NCBI RefSeq assembly: GCF_963855985.1
Contig: NC_087092.1
Location: 12,028,001 to 12,092,000 of the forward strand
Reading direction: 5' to 3'
Origin: Ostrinia nubilalis
Taxonomy: Eukaryota; Arthropoda; Insecta; Lepidoptera; Crambidae
DNA length: 64,000 nucleotides
Shown here: piece by piece, positions 19,926-31,230 of the stretch
Numbering within the stretch: position 1 is the stretch's first letter
Layout: every line of letters begins with the position of its first letter
The notes under the pieces: model-generated
The model's database searches: none
The model's input: the letters and a program-made list of their open reading frames with translations, nothing else
What the model was told of the DNA's origin: nothing
Position numbers and translations under genes: made by a program

Positions 19926-21312
19926 CAAGAAAGTATTTTTTTTCTTTTTTTTTCAAGTAGTTATTAAAGTTGTAGTTATTAGAGATTGTAATAAGCAAAA
20001 ATTTATCCTTATTATAATGATTATAGACATAAAAGTGTTTATTTTAATTTACATTATATTGAAAAAAAGCAGTATTCGAAAAATTCGTATTATCCGAAGT
20101 ATTCGAATAACATAAATTTTAGTATTCGAAATATTCGAATAACAATATCGAACGAATAATGCATGCCCTACACGTAACTGGTGACATGCGGTCTGAGAGA
20201 CCGCTGCTGAACTTTACATCGATGTAACTTGCCGATTTGGAGCTGAATGATGCAAATATCCTTATCTACGGCGTAAACACAACTAAACTTGAAGCTACTG
20301 AAGCGGTGAAACATGGGAAGTACGGAGAAGGGGGTGAAACGATGTTTCGCTGACGCCGCCCGGCCTGTGAGACCGCTTGTCACCAGTTAAAGGTTAAGAT
20401 TCATTTAACCGCTTACAGATGTATGGATTCGAACTAAACTGAAATATTTACAAAATTTTACACGTGAAACGGGCTTAATGAAATCATTGTGTAAACATTA
20501 AACATCGCTATTTGAATTGTGTTGTGAACGTGCCTTTACCTCGTAAACTTCTAAATTGAGTGGCTGATTTATCTACCAAAAGTTTTCAATATTCGTTCAA
20601 AAATTTAATCGATCAATACTTCGGATTCTATTTGTCTGTCTGTACGTGGTACAACAGAAATCTTTTTGTATTTATATTGCGTCTAGATGTTAAATATTCT
20701 GCGTTAGGCCATTGACTGTACCTACGTCGCGTTAACAATGAACTGAAGGTTACATACTTGGAAAATCCTTTTACATTTATTTTAAGGTAAAAGTACTTTA
20801 ATAAATAATGGTTATTAAGAATTTTGTATTTACTCTTATGATGTTTAATTTGTAGTTCATTCACAGTTGTAAGAAACAAGAGTGAGTGCAAATTAATTTT
20901 CTCTTTCTGTAAGCACATTTTTTTCGACTGCCAACTATAGATCATACTAAAAGTATACTTACCTATAACTAATCGATTAATTAGAACTCGATTAAAAATC
21001 AAAATCTTTAGGTTTAATTTCAAATTATTTTCACTATCATGAGCTTGAATCAATAGGTACGAGTAGGTACAGAAAACGGGTCTTATTGACATCTGATGAT
21101 ACATTTAGTTTATAGCCTCTAAGCTCCTTGTTCTTTTTGTACACAATATATGATATAAAGAATAAAATGTAACTGAACTTACCGTTTATTAAGGCAAACC
21201 CGTCAGAAGCGTTCGTTGATATTGTCAGGATAACACTATATCTGTGAACAAACAGAATTCGTATTTGAAAAACGTGTATGGCAAATACAATACAATAAAA
21301 TTACATAGCTGA

Positions 21313-21386
21313 GGCTGACGTCAAAAGTCTGTCAAACTCCGGTTATAGTTATAGTCACGGTTAAAATAAAATGGTGCAACTTAGCC
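21313..21386. repeat. Shortened copy of the GGCTGRGTTGCACCA MITE family
   Basis: The right end (GGTGCAACTTAGCC) and the internal words GTCAAACTCC and GGTTATAGTTATAG match the family members at 42.5, 47.65 and 55.3 kb. The left end has lost its GTTGCACCA part. The right flank is TTA, as in other copies. Confidence 0.65.
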
Positions 21387-21568
21387 TTAGAATTGAAATT
21401 GATATTTGTAGTTATCAATGAAATATTCAACCTACACTTTTCAAGTGCAAAGCGGATTTTTTTTTATTTCATTTGCTCGTTCGCTCAATATAGGATCTTT
21501 AGGCGCGTCTGTGTGCTGTTTTCTTTAAAAACAATTAAACAGTCAAATAAATGATACCCCAGTTGGTC

Positions 21569-21682
21569 TAAGATGCGCACCGCGATAAGCGTTTATCGCG
21601 CCATTTTATCGATTTTATGCGATAAGCCCATACATTTGTCGTATAAAATCATCGATAAATTTTTATCACTGCGCACATCCTA
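21569..21682. repeat. Palindromic MITE with GATGCGCAC ends
   Basis: The ends TAAGATGCGCACCGCGATAA and the inverted TAGGATGTGCGCAGTGATAA face each other over about 114 bases. A perfect hairpin CGCGATAA-GCGT-TTATCGCG lies just inside the left end. There is no coding capacity and the superfamily is not assigned. Confidence 0.6.
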
Positions 21683-23901
21683 GCCCGGCAGGCTACTTTC
21701 CTACCTAAACAGATCGACTCTTCAGCATGATTTTATTTTAGCTTATCCATGGTTATCTCTAGGAAAGAGTTGTCGTTTTGAACATAAATTCCCAAATAGG
21801 AAATTACCTTATCAAACAAAATAACATTAAATATGGTTTCGAAATCTAAGTTTCCAGTGATTCGAGTTAATTAATCTCAATTTACGTGCGTTCAACTGTG
21901 CCGTTTTAAGGTCATAGCAGACTTATAAACTCGGAAAGAGATCAACACCGTATCGCCTTTAGTCGATTACGTTACGGTGCGGATAATAATTGTAACGTAA
22001 ACGACGAAACGACGAAAACGACGTTGCAGTATGGAGTTTCATACAAAGAATACCTACTGACCGCCTCGAGTTGATACGGTTACGATCCCTTTCTGGGTTG
22101 ATTGGTGTGCTACGTCCTTTATGCCTTAATCCAATCCTACCAGGACACACGTATTTACCAAACGAGCGTACAAGCCACTTATTATGTTGCGTACGTGATA
22201 CTCACTCAATTTCACGAAAGTATTACTGTAGCAATTTGGAGACAACGATAATGACTGTAGTGATAGCTTACTGTTACGATTCGGCATATAATTAGGTATG
22301 GAATTAAAAGGGATTAAACAGCTTTAACATTAAGTTTTAAGAATGGTAGAGCTATGATTAATGTCTAATCCTTCAATTTGCAATTGGTGAGGCAGGCATA
22401 TTGGTGCGAATGTGGTCAAATATTACCATAGCAATTTTCTACAATGCCATTGGTTTAGGCAAGCAAGTGATGGGCGGTGATATTCAGTGCAAAAGTTCAG
22501 TTTTGTGTGTTAAAAGACAAAATATTCAATTATATTAAAATATTGTTAAAATTCAAAATAAGTAAGTCATTTTTGGGTTAGGACTCAATAAGCGCTCAAG
22601 TTACTATGGTCTGCGTTAAAGAAGATCTGCTTGTCTCTTTTAAACCAAGTTATAAGCTTAAAACACCAGTTTAAGCTCTGTAAATAGTTTCATTCAGGTA
22701 CAGAGCCTCTGATCTACTTATAAAATAAAGTAATATTTTATCACCACAAAAAGGAAATCTCATAAACCAGTTTGTTAAGTTAATTACACACAAATTAGCC
22801 GTGAAACTGTTTCAGAAATGGAGTTTGATTACATTTATCGCGCATCGACGAAGACATGGCGTTACAACTTCAATCGTACGGTTTGGTGTGCCACGCTCGT
22901 CACGTGCGTGATGGAAAGTGAACATGGCATGTTTGAAACCAGGGCCGAAGTAAGGTCTTAACCTAAATTTTTAAACAGGGCTTCAAAGGGTTTTCAAAAC
23001 AGGGCCTAACGTTTGATTTAAAGGGTACGCGTATGGTAAGGACGTAGATACCAGCTCGGAATCGAGCGTGTATATTAGACTTTTTTTAACCACGCTTCTG
23101 ATGTGAAATGACTTCTGGAGGATGCATGGAATACTTTTTTCAGGCCTAAGCCTGATATGCCTTCACTTAAAACCAAATAGGTACCTACATTTCTTTCAGT
23201 TTGTCTGAACTGGAAAAGAGGTCAAACACTTCAATCACGGAGTACTTCAGCGTAGTCATAAATTATAATACAATCTTCATCATTCGATTTGATTGTAGAA
23301 GCATGAACTCACAGCTGAGTGTGTAGGGGTCAGGTCGTGAGGCTTTCATCGCGTACGCACATTTTGATTGCCCAGCGTTGCAAAAAGATCGTGATATTGT
23401 TTTTGGCAAAAGAGGTTTATAGTCTTTAATAATGGAAATTAATGCATTTTCTGAACCAAAGCGAATTTATAATATTTTAATGTAAATATTTTTGTGCCAC
23501 CAATCTTAAGAAAATCTGCAGAAAAGCTGGTTTACTCCAGCAATACCTAAGTGATTATCTAATTTGAAATTGAAGGTTTCACCTTGGAGGTTTTCTGGAA
23601 AATAATCCAAGTGTGGCCCTGTTCAACACGTGTAACTCGATTAACTCCCAGCTTCTTATGGCCGGGTATCATCTGTCGCAATTTTCCACTTCGACGACAT
23701 GGAAATTTTGCTCATTTCCATTTTGTTTACTACCTTTTAAAGTTCGAATTAAAGCTCACTGAATATACCCATCATAATTATTCACACCTCATATTTCTGT
23801 GAAACGAAAATAGACCTAAAATGAGAGGTCTTTACATAATTAGAAGTGATTATTATCTTTTGATTAGTATAATTTAAATTTTATGAAAAATTTGACGACC
23901 G

Positions 23902-24226
23902 TCGTCGGATAACTTTTAACTGAAGAATAAGTTTGGCACATTGACAGTTTTAGTATCTTTCTTACTTATAATATTATAAATGCGAAAGTTTGTGTGGATG
24001 TCTGGATGTCTGGATGCTTGTTACTCTTTCATGCAAAAACTACTGAACGGATTTTGTTGAAACTTTACAGTATTATTGTTTATAACCCAGATTAACATAT
24101 AGGCTATAATTTATGACGATCTGTGACAAACTGAATTTCACGCGGGTGAAGCCGCGGGCAAAAGCTAGTGGGAAATATGTCAAAATAACAAGCTAGGTTA
24201 TTCTTCAGTTAAAAGATATCTGACGA
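23902..24226. mobile_element. Small TIR element interrupted by a Helitron-like element
   Basis: Inverted repeats of 29 bases with two mismatches lie at 23902-23930 and 24198-24226 (left end TCGTCGGATAACTTTTAAC). A Helitron-like element (about 23962-24168) occupies most of the interior. Without it the element would be only about 120 bases, a typical MITE. Confidence 0.6.
23962..24168 (+). mobile_element. Helitron-like non-autonomous element
   Basis: The 3' end has a hairpin CGCGG-GTGAAG-CCGCG (24141-24156), a short spacer and CTAG followed by T. The body contains ACTACTGAACGGATTTTG and AAACTTTACAG words shared with the copy at 61.1 kb. The 5' end near TCTTAC is less certain. Confidence 0.65.
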
Positions 24227-27200
24227 TTGAAAAATCAGCCCTTAATCATATTTTTAAAGGAAAATAAAGTCCTTAATAAATATTCGAAATTGCTGTAGAT
24301 ATATTCGCAGATGGCTGTACATGGCAAGATATAGCTACAGATACAGGATGTTTGTACCCTCAGGTTTTCGGAGTGGAAGTGTAAATATGAGTCCATTCAA
24401 CCTCCATCGAACCTTTCAGTCAAAGAGGCGGTGACAAAAAATATTCGGAAGTCTCTGATGAAATGCGTAAGGTTGTCACTTAAGTGTTAAACCTGTAAAA
24501 AAACTTCAATTTCATTCTTGCTGGATTGCGATAAATTATTATGTTACATTTAAACAGAGCGTGGGTTTTATTGGCCATTTATGTAAAAGGTAACTTGAGG
24601 AGCTTTTGTGTAAAGATTCAAGCTCTAAGCAGTTGATATTCAATGTCTATCGAGAGCACACTAACGAGTTAGTTTTATTTTTAAATTGCTGAAATGGTTA
24701 ATGCTGAGTATCACATTTCCAAACCTTGTAGATTTTCTCACTAGTTTGTGATTTCAATGACAGGACTTATTATAATTGTGCTTATAGTTTTATTAGGAGC
24801 TTTTGGTTTTCTATATTAATGTCGACCTTATTTACGGGATTATGTTTAAAAGCGCATTTTATGTATTCAGTAGAGTTATATATAATTTTGTGCCACTGTA
24901 AACCCTGACCGATGTTCTCAGTACCTGTCTTTGGATGGGCGACATTCACAGTTGAGTGCGCCTCACGCGTCGCCGCGCGGGCCCGATATCCGCACCGCAC
25001 GTAATGTCAAGTCCGATCGCCTTTCGTTGGATTTAATTAAAAGTAGTGTGTTACACAGTCGGATATAATATAGAACTTTTTAAGACAAAACCTACAATAC
25101 AATTTAACGGCAAAGTAGCCTTAAGAAGCGATTTCTTCCAGACAGATCAGGGGGTCTAATATTTTGGATTAGCTAGACAGTGCTTTCTAAGCAGTTCATA
25201 ATTTTACACCATTCTGTACAAGAAACGGGAGATCATGACAACGGATTTAGATTTTATAGGACTAAAGAGGCGCTGACAATGCTGACATTAGCTAGTAAAC
25301 GAAAAATAGAGGTAACTAATTAATTTTTATACAAACTAAGTAGCTTTTGCCTGCGGATCGCTCGCGTGAAATTTTGTCTATCTCAGAAGAATTATTAATA
25401 AGTATTAGAACCTTTATAATGGTATTTTGTTACGTAAAACAACACTAGTAAATCCCACATGACAAACACACGTTGTAGATTTTTTAAGCAGATGAAGCTT
25501 ACAGGCATTGACGTACACCACTGTCAATTCAATTATCTGCAATGGATTAAAATAAAAAAGAAACACAATACAAAACTCGTGTTACACTATGCTGTAAAGT
25601 ACCCGCATTTCGCGGAACATCACGTTTCCCCGAACAATACTTTTGTTTTATTTTATGTGCACTTCACTTCTGATGATGTCATGGTTAAGGAAATTTGGCC
25701 AAACACTCGTCTTCTTGCAACTCGTAATCTGATTTCGCTTTTAACTCCCATCCTATTATTTTTAACAGTTCCATGTAATGTGTTTGTCACCAGCATTATC
25801 TTTAGAAACTGCTTGATAGATAGAACTTAAAATATCACTCGTGTCTGTTTGTTATTCTGTTACAGATAAGTTTTCCAGGAACTACTCTAAGGCAGGCTTC
25901 TCTACCATTGACTGAGAAAATAAGAAGCCTTCTTTTAGAGCCCAAAGGAAATTCATCAGTGTAGGTATACCTATTCCAGAATACAAGACACCCAGAAAAG
26001 AACAGAAGTTATTAAGTGTTAATTTAAAGTTCAAGTCAAAGCTTTTATTCAGTACTTAAGCCTTTTCCAGGGCGCTTATACACGTCCCAAATTATGGCTT
26101 GCCCTGCCACCACCACTACGAAATTTACCAAAACAAATAGTAACAGACTACTAATAACTAACATTTTCACCACCTTATTCTCTACCATTCTCGTGCGTCT
26201 TCCTTCTTTTTTTCAAGAAACAGCTGAAAATCAGTGTTCTGCTCATTTTAGAGCAGTGTCTACAGCTACACTGAGCCTTGGCGCAAGATTTTCTTTTTTA
26301 CTCTTTGTAATGTACTATATCTTTCCTGCTACTCCTGTGTTTATTAATCTTACTTTTTGCTTCTTGTGTGTCAATGTGATTTGCAAATAAACCATATATC
26401 TATCTATCTATCTATCTAGTACTGCACTAGCTTCTTTTGTTTTGTCCTTCTTACTTTGACTGCAACGATTCACTACGATACTAATGCACATGTACTCCCG
26501 TTAACGTCATAAAAAATATCCCTCACTCATCATTACTGATTCTCCACGGCCAAGGAGGTGTCACACGGAAACCTTTTTACCGACTACTACAACGACTATA
26601 CTCTATTATGATTACCGGGATATGTTTCTTGTTAGAGTAAAGCTAGCTTTGAGGTAATAACCGATGTTGTTATTGTTGCGTCTAGTATTCTAATCTATGC
26701 TAAGCATTTGTATTTTTCAAGGACAGGCAGAACTTACAAATTTCAAGACAGTGACTTCCCATTGCCATAATTATTATGCTTGTACTATTTTTGTAACGCA
26801 TTCATGTTACTAACCTTACAAAAACTTCTGAATAAATGGGATTCTATACGACCGAGCGCATTCATAAGCGGTTAAAAAAAATTCAAAAATATTTTAGTTG
26901 AAGATTTACTTCCTCATTTATGTAAAGTCTTAGGATGTACTTTTAAAAGCAAAATAATTCAGTTTCGTAAAGCTCATCATCCCGGTTCTTTCAACATAGA
27001 TACAAGAAAACAAAATAGATCAACGTTTCAATTAACCCAGTAGCTTCACAATTTATAAACATCTTTAAAAATATATCCACAATTCTTTCGTAATCCCGCT
27101 CGTTCAGTCTCTCGTAACAAATTAGTTCCATGGCGTACAAATAGTAGCAAGTGTCGTCGCATGCGCTACGAGTCCTTGGCTAAAGTCGAGTGACTCATAC

Positions 27201-28982
27201 GTCTATTTCTTAATTTTCTAAGAATAAATTCAAAACTGCATTGAATGACGCATAGCAACTAACCGCGGGGCAATGACCGCGTGATCTTGCTCGTACGCTA
27301 ATGCCTAATGCGTTGCTTTCATGCGCTTGCGCCAATATTTTTTTGTGTAGGTTTAGGTTTACGGATTCGTTTTTTGTGTGTTTACCTTTTTAAAATTAAT
27401 TATTTTGCATTTCAGGGATATCCCCGCACCAACAGCTAAGGTCTACAGCTTGATGACCAAGGAAATAATAGCAGTCTTGAGCAACTGTTCAATTACTTTT
27501 CAAACTACCTTGGAAGCTGTCTGCCAGCCTGCCTAGTTCGTAGGTAGTAACACAGAATACATAATAGTAGCAAAAGAACTCTTAAAAAGATGAAATTATC
27601 AGCGGCCGGGAAACACGTTTGAGCCCTTTTGGTTAATTGTAATGTTTAATATGTATCCAATGATCCAATTAGTGCCAAATAAAATCATTTCAACTTCCTC
27701 TGTCAGCGCTTTTTAATGTTTTATTGTGCCTTTGTCATCTTCAAAATACCTCCCTTTATCATCAAAGATTATTTAAGTTATCTTCTTTGTCTTTGATGAT
27801 TTCCTCCTTTATTTTCTAAACTGAATTACTTTTTATTCCATCAATTTCTTCCATTTTCCTTTGTTTACCAACAGCGACTTAACGCAGTTAAGCCGAGCGG
27901 GCCGACTGCCGATAATCCCCCCGCGAAACCTTACAACGCTAGATGCGCCGATGGCTTAGACAATAAACAGAAGCAACACAGCTGCCCTCTTTACTTTGAA
28001 GGAAACAATAAAAAGAGCAACAAATAAAAAATGGTCATGTAAAAAGTTGTTCTTAGTTAACTTACCTTATTTCCTTCATTACATCTTAAAAATTAGATGA
28101 AAAACTTAGAATAGTAAGTACTGAAGTTACTCTACAAAGAAACCCTTGACCAAATTGTCCCGGGATAAGAAAATTTTACGTCCCTGCACTAAAGTTATGG
28201 GCCGTAGAGCGGTGCGCGCCAATTTTCTCTATCGCAGAATCTGACGGCGACCGACAGCGAGTCGACTAGTGTTGCAAGCGAAAGTTCCCGGATTGTAATT
28301 ATGGAAGCGCGACCGGGAATGCTAATGTCCTTGACAGGGTTGTCACTTCCTAGGATTTTTTATTATTATTTATGAACTATAAAATCATACACCATCCATT
28401 CTTAATTTAAGATGTAAAAATATGAAAGTAAGAACCCTTGATCATCATCATAGTCGCAGAATATTATAACAATTCGACTTTCAGACAAATTATAAGAAAC
28501 CTTATAACTGAAGGAAGATCTATGAGTTTATATTAGAGAGGTTGAAAATTTCGTGTGCTAACGAGACGGTATTGTTAAATTATGATTTTTAGTAATGTAG
28601 TGCTGAAGATTTACATTTTGTGTCGCTACAAATCTCTAAAACATAAAAATGTAGTAATGTGCCAACCCTAGACACGGAATGCTCTGCAAGCGGTGTTTCC
28701 TTCTGGATTATACGTGACTTCATTTGACTACAGATCTCACTTTTGTTATTAAGCCATTAGTAGTTTCTTCTCGCTAATCGCTTTTGCTAAGTTTTGATGT
28801 CTTCATTAATATAAATACAGTAGTACGCAGACTCCTTTAACTAAGATTGATGCAGTATGAAATGGAATTAGTTTTTCTTTTACGACTTTTCATGTCAGTA
28901 GTTCTTTACTTTCTCAGTAACAGAGTAGGTTCTTGGGTAGCTTTTGTCATTTGTTGCGTTTATCAAGCTAAGTGTTTGTCGT
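24227..28982. other. Non-coding stretch, no gene recognised
   Basis: Only short frames without known domains occur (for example 25459-25830 and 26094-26390, plus strand). A degraded minus-strand Helitron-like 3' end (TAGCTTTTGCC and a CGCG-containing stem) lies near 25338-25380. GC-rich pockets occur around 24900-25020, 27890-27960 and 28200-28330 without other supporting signals. Confidence 0.5.
26393..26419. repeat. TATC tetranucleotide microsatellite
   Basis: About six tandem copies of ATCT/TATC follow a TTGCAAATAAACC sequence. The nearby AATAAA and the simple repeat together could mark the 3' end of an old retroposon, which I could not identify. Confidence 0.8.
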
Positions 28983-29129
28983 CCGTACTCACAAACATTA
29001 CTATGAGGTCTCACAGTGCGCGTGGACGCACAGAGTCACACACGAACCAATCATAGAGTGCTAACTGGTTCTAATCAACGCTGTGCGTTCGATTTGCCGC
29101 TTTACTTAAGCATCGTTTGTGAATACGGG
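28983..29129. repeat. MITE with CCGTAYTCACAAAC ends
   Basis: The left end CCGTACTCACAAAC and the right end GTTTGTGAATACGGG are inverted repeats over 147 bases. Internal words (GAGGTCTCACAGTGCGC, CGCTGTGCGTTCGATTTGC) recur in the split copy at 56419-56844, which confirms a dispersed family. Confidence 0.7.
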
Positions 29130-31110
29130 TTAATGTTGCATCCAAAAGCTTTAGGTCCGTGTTGAATTCGGTGTGTCACAGAAAATATGAATTTCTTGGA
29201 AATAATATGCAACTTTATATCAGAGTAGGTAGGTAGAAGGAATCTTCAGACTTTTTTTATTTTTCCCAATAAAAAACTCTTTTTTGCAAACCCATCCACA
29301 TTGTCAACATAAAACACTTTGGACCGCTTACCTAATTGAGATGTTTGTTTTTCCCGAAAAAATATCTTTGACGGTCGGAGGCGTACCTCCCAATATATTT
29401 GTTGTTTGATTAAGGAAATAGACGGAAAAGGTGTTTTTGGCATACAAAGTGATGATGCTTTTATTTAATTTATTTGGGTTTACATGCAGGAAAATATTTG
29501 AAGTTATTTGATGGAAGCTACAAACTACTGTAGGTAAGAGTAGATATTATGTTAGGTTGTATAATTGTATAGCATACGATCACATAGAAAATCCATTACC
29601 TAGGAATGTAGTGCAAAGTGTGTTACCAAAAAGCACTTAGTTTTTTTGTTATTCTTAACTATTTCTACTTTTATCAACATACCCGTGAGTCTTACTTAAA
29701 AGTATTTTATTTTCTAATATCACACAAAATCATAAGACGAGCTAAAGTTTAACTACCAATTTGTTTCATATACGATTCGCGGCAACGAGTTTCCCTCGAT
29801 CTTAATTTAACATTTTAGCTCATGGTCCCTCTCCTAGAGTCGCTTAGTTTCATAACTCGCATGCTTAAGATAGGGACTAACTTCTGAAGGGATGGCAAAG
29901 TGGTTTCATATCGTACTTCGTGTAAGACTGTGATCATACGCGGCTGATGGGTTTTTCTGATTTAGTTGGAGTTAAATGTGATAAGTTAAGTTCTCTAATT
30001 TTGTTGCAATTTTCTCTTATCACTGCAAAGAGACCTAGAGCAAATGATTTTAGCTGATGTCCTATACAATAATTCTACAATGATTAGCCCTTACAATATC
30101 AAAGCTAATATTATAAACATTATGAACTTGTATTATTATAATAACACATTGTGAGCGTGTAAGACAAGTAGTATTATTTAAATAATAAAATTCTGGTACT
30201 ACACAGCTTTCAGTGTGTTTGAGTTGATTAATCATAGTTATTGATGAGACCTTATTTATTTGAAATTGCTACGCATTTACTTCGTACTTATCTCATTACA
30301 TTTTTCAAATAAAGTACAGAACCTGTATTGCATAATGCGACCCATTTCATTCCCCTACTTACGTATGTGAAGACGAAACTGCAATGCTTCGAGAGTTAAC
30401 TTCCAGTTGCAAGGTAACTCAACTAGTCGGGAACCGCAGAACTAGTGTGCAGCATTCACAACTATTCCACGTTCACACTAGTTGCTAGTTGACAGTTTGG
30501 TCGGTTTAATTCGAGACGGTTGTTGTGACGAAGTTTTGTAATGTAATGCGGAGTCAGGGACGGCAAATGTTTATTGGATGGCGTGGACACATTTTTCGTT
30601 AGATGAGTTTGTATAAATGACTCAGTTTTGACTATAGTCTGATGATAGGATCAAAGGCTTTATAATATAATGAATTTGGTTGGTAGCGACTAATAATACC
30701 TACTAAGTAGTTGAAATTATGTTTGGTGATATAGCTGAAAGGTTTTCGAATATTCAGACTTTAATGGTCGGATGACTTAATAATAAAAAAGCTATTGATA
30801 TAAATGTTGCAATAGATCATATTGGTGACGGTTGTGGAGAAAAAACACAAATTATTAATGAATAATGCCAGACTTGTAAGAACATGTTTTCACAAAGTTA
30901 ATGTTGTGTAAACTCCTTCTTGAAATATGTAGTTTCTTAGCGTAATTGTAGAGTCAATGACCTTCAACGTGACATGTGGTGGAGTTAATTATTTTGACAG
31001 CCAAATTTCCATATGCCTCAGACACGGTGTCGCCAAGTGTAGTCTACGCCAATGGAGACTGGAAACTTCGTAAACATACTAGACAAAAATCTACTATTGA
31101 ATAATTGTTT
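29130..31110. other. Non-coding stretch, nothing recognised
   Basis: AT-rich sequence without credible open frames, structured repeats or known element ends. Confidence 0.55.
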
Positions 31111-31230
31111 TATGGCTGTTTTCACCATCAATACCTAATTTAAAGTGACCCCTATGGTAACACATATTATTAGGAATTTTGTTTTCATAGGAGTCACTTA
31201 AGTTAGGGATTGATGGTGAAAACGGACATA
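31111..31230. repeat. Palindromic MITE with GTTTTCACCATCAAT arms
   Basis: Inverted arms of about 45 bases face each other across about 30 bases. They share GTTTTCACCATCAAT, CCTAA and AGTGAC words, and paired CCCTATGG and CATAGGAG mark the inner ends. It has no coding capacity. Flanks TATG and CATA are themselves symmetric, so no target duplication can be separated from the arms. Confidence 0.65.

Larger units (their letters stand above)
15650..20170. mobile_element. hAT transposon, decayed and filled with later insertions
   Basis: The ends are TAGGGCACGCA (15650) and the inverted TAGGGCATGCA (20170). Both are flanked by the identical 8-base target duplication CACGTAAC (15642-15649 and 20171-20178), as expected for hAT. 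Subterminal regions are full of TTCGGATA and TATTCGAATA words. Coding remnants on the plus strand fit a hAT transposase: a possible BED zinc finger near 16420-16505 and a dimerisation block VEAEHVFSANRF near 19250-19287, with its continuation after 19852. Insertion into the piggyBac-type element is certain from the duplication. Confidence 0.9.
14898..20393. mobile_element. piggyBac-type non-autonomous element, split by a hAT transposon
   Basis: Both ends carry the perfect 16-base inverted repeat CCTTTAACTGGTGACA (14898-14913 and 20378-20393). TTAA flanks it on each side (14894-14897 and 20394-20397), the target duplication that defines piggyBac elements. Subtracting the nested hAT and its duplication leaves about 967 bases, too short for a transposase. 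A subterminal block GTAACTGGTGAC followed by a CGGTCTGAGAG word occurs in direct orientation at about 14929 and 20174. A possible remnant of an acidic coding region is at 15257-15538. Confidence 0.85.
20398..23901. other. Non-coding stretch with two small MITEs
   Basis: No gene is recognised. The longest frame (20628-21104, minus strand, 158 codons) has low-complexity Leu, Lys, Ile and Asn content and no domain I know. The MITE copies at 21313-21386 and 21569-21682 are listed separately. Confidence 0.55.

Noticed and set aside
20628..21104. 158-codon minus-strand frame as a host gene
   Set aside because: It is low in complexity, has no domain, signal peptide or splice context, and its length is borderline by chance in AT-rich DNA.
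26094..26390. Membrane protein gene
   Set aside because: The hydrophobic, Thr-rich frame has no conserved motif and lies beside a microsatellite.
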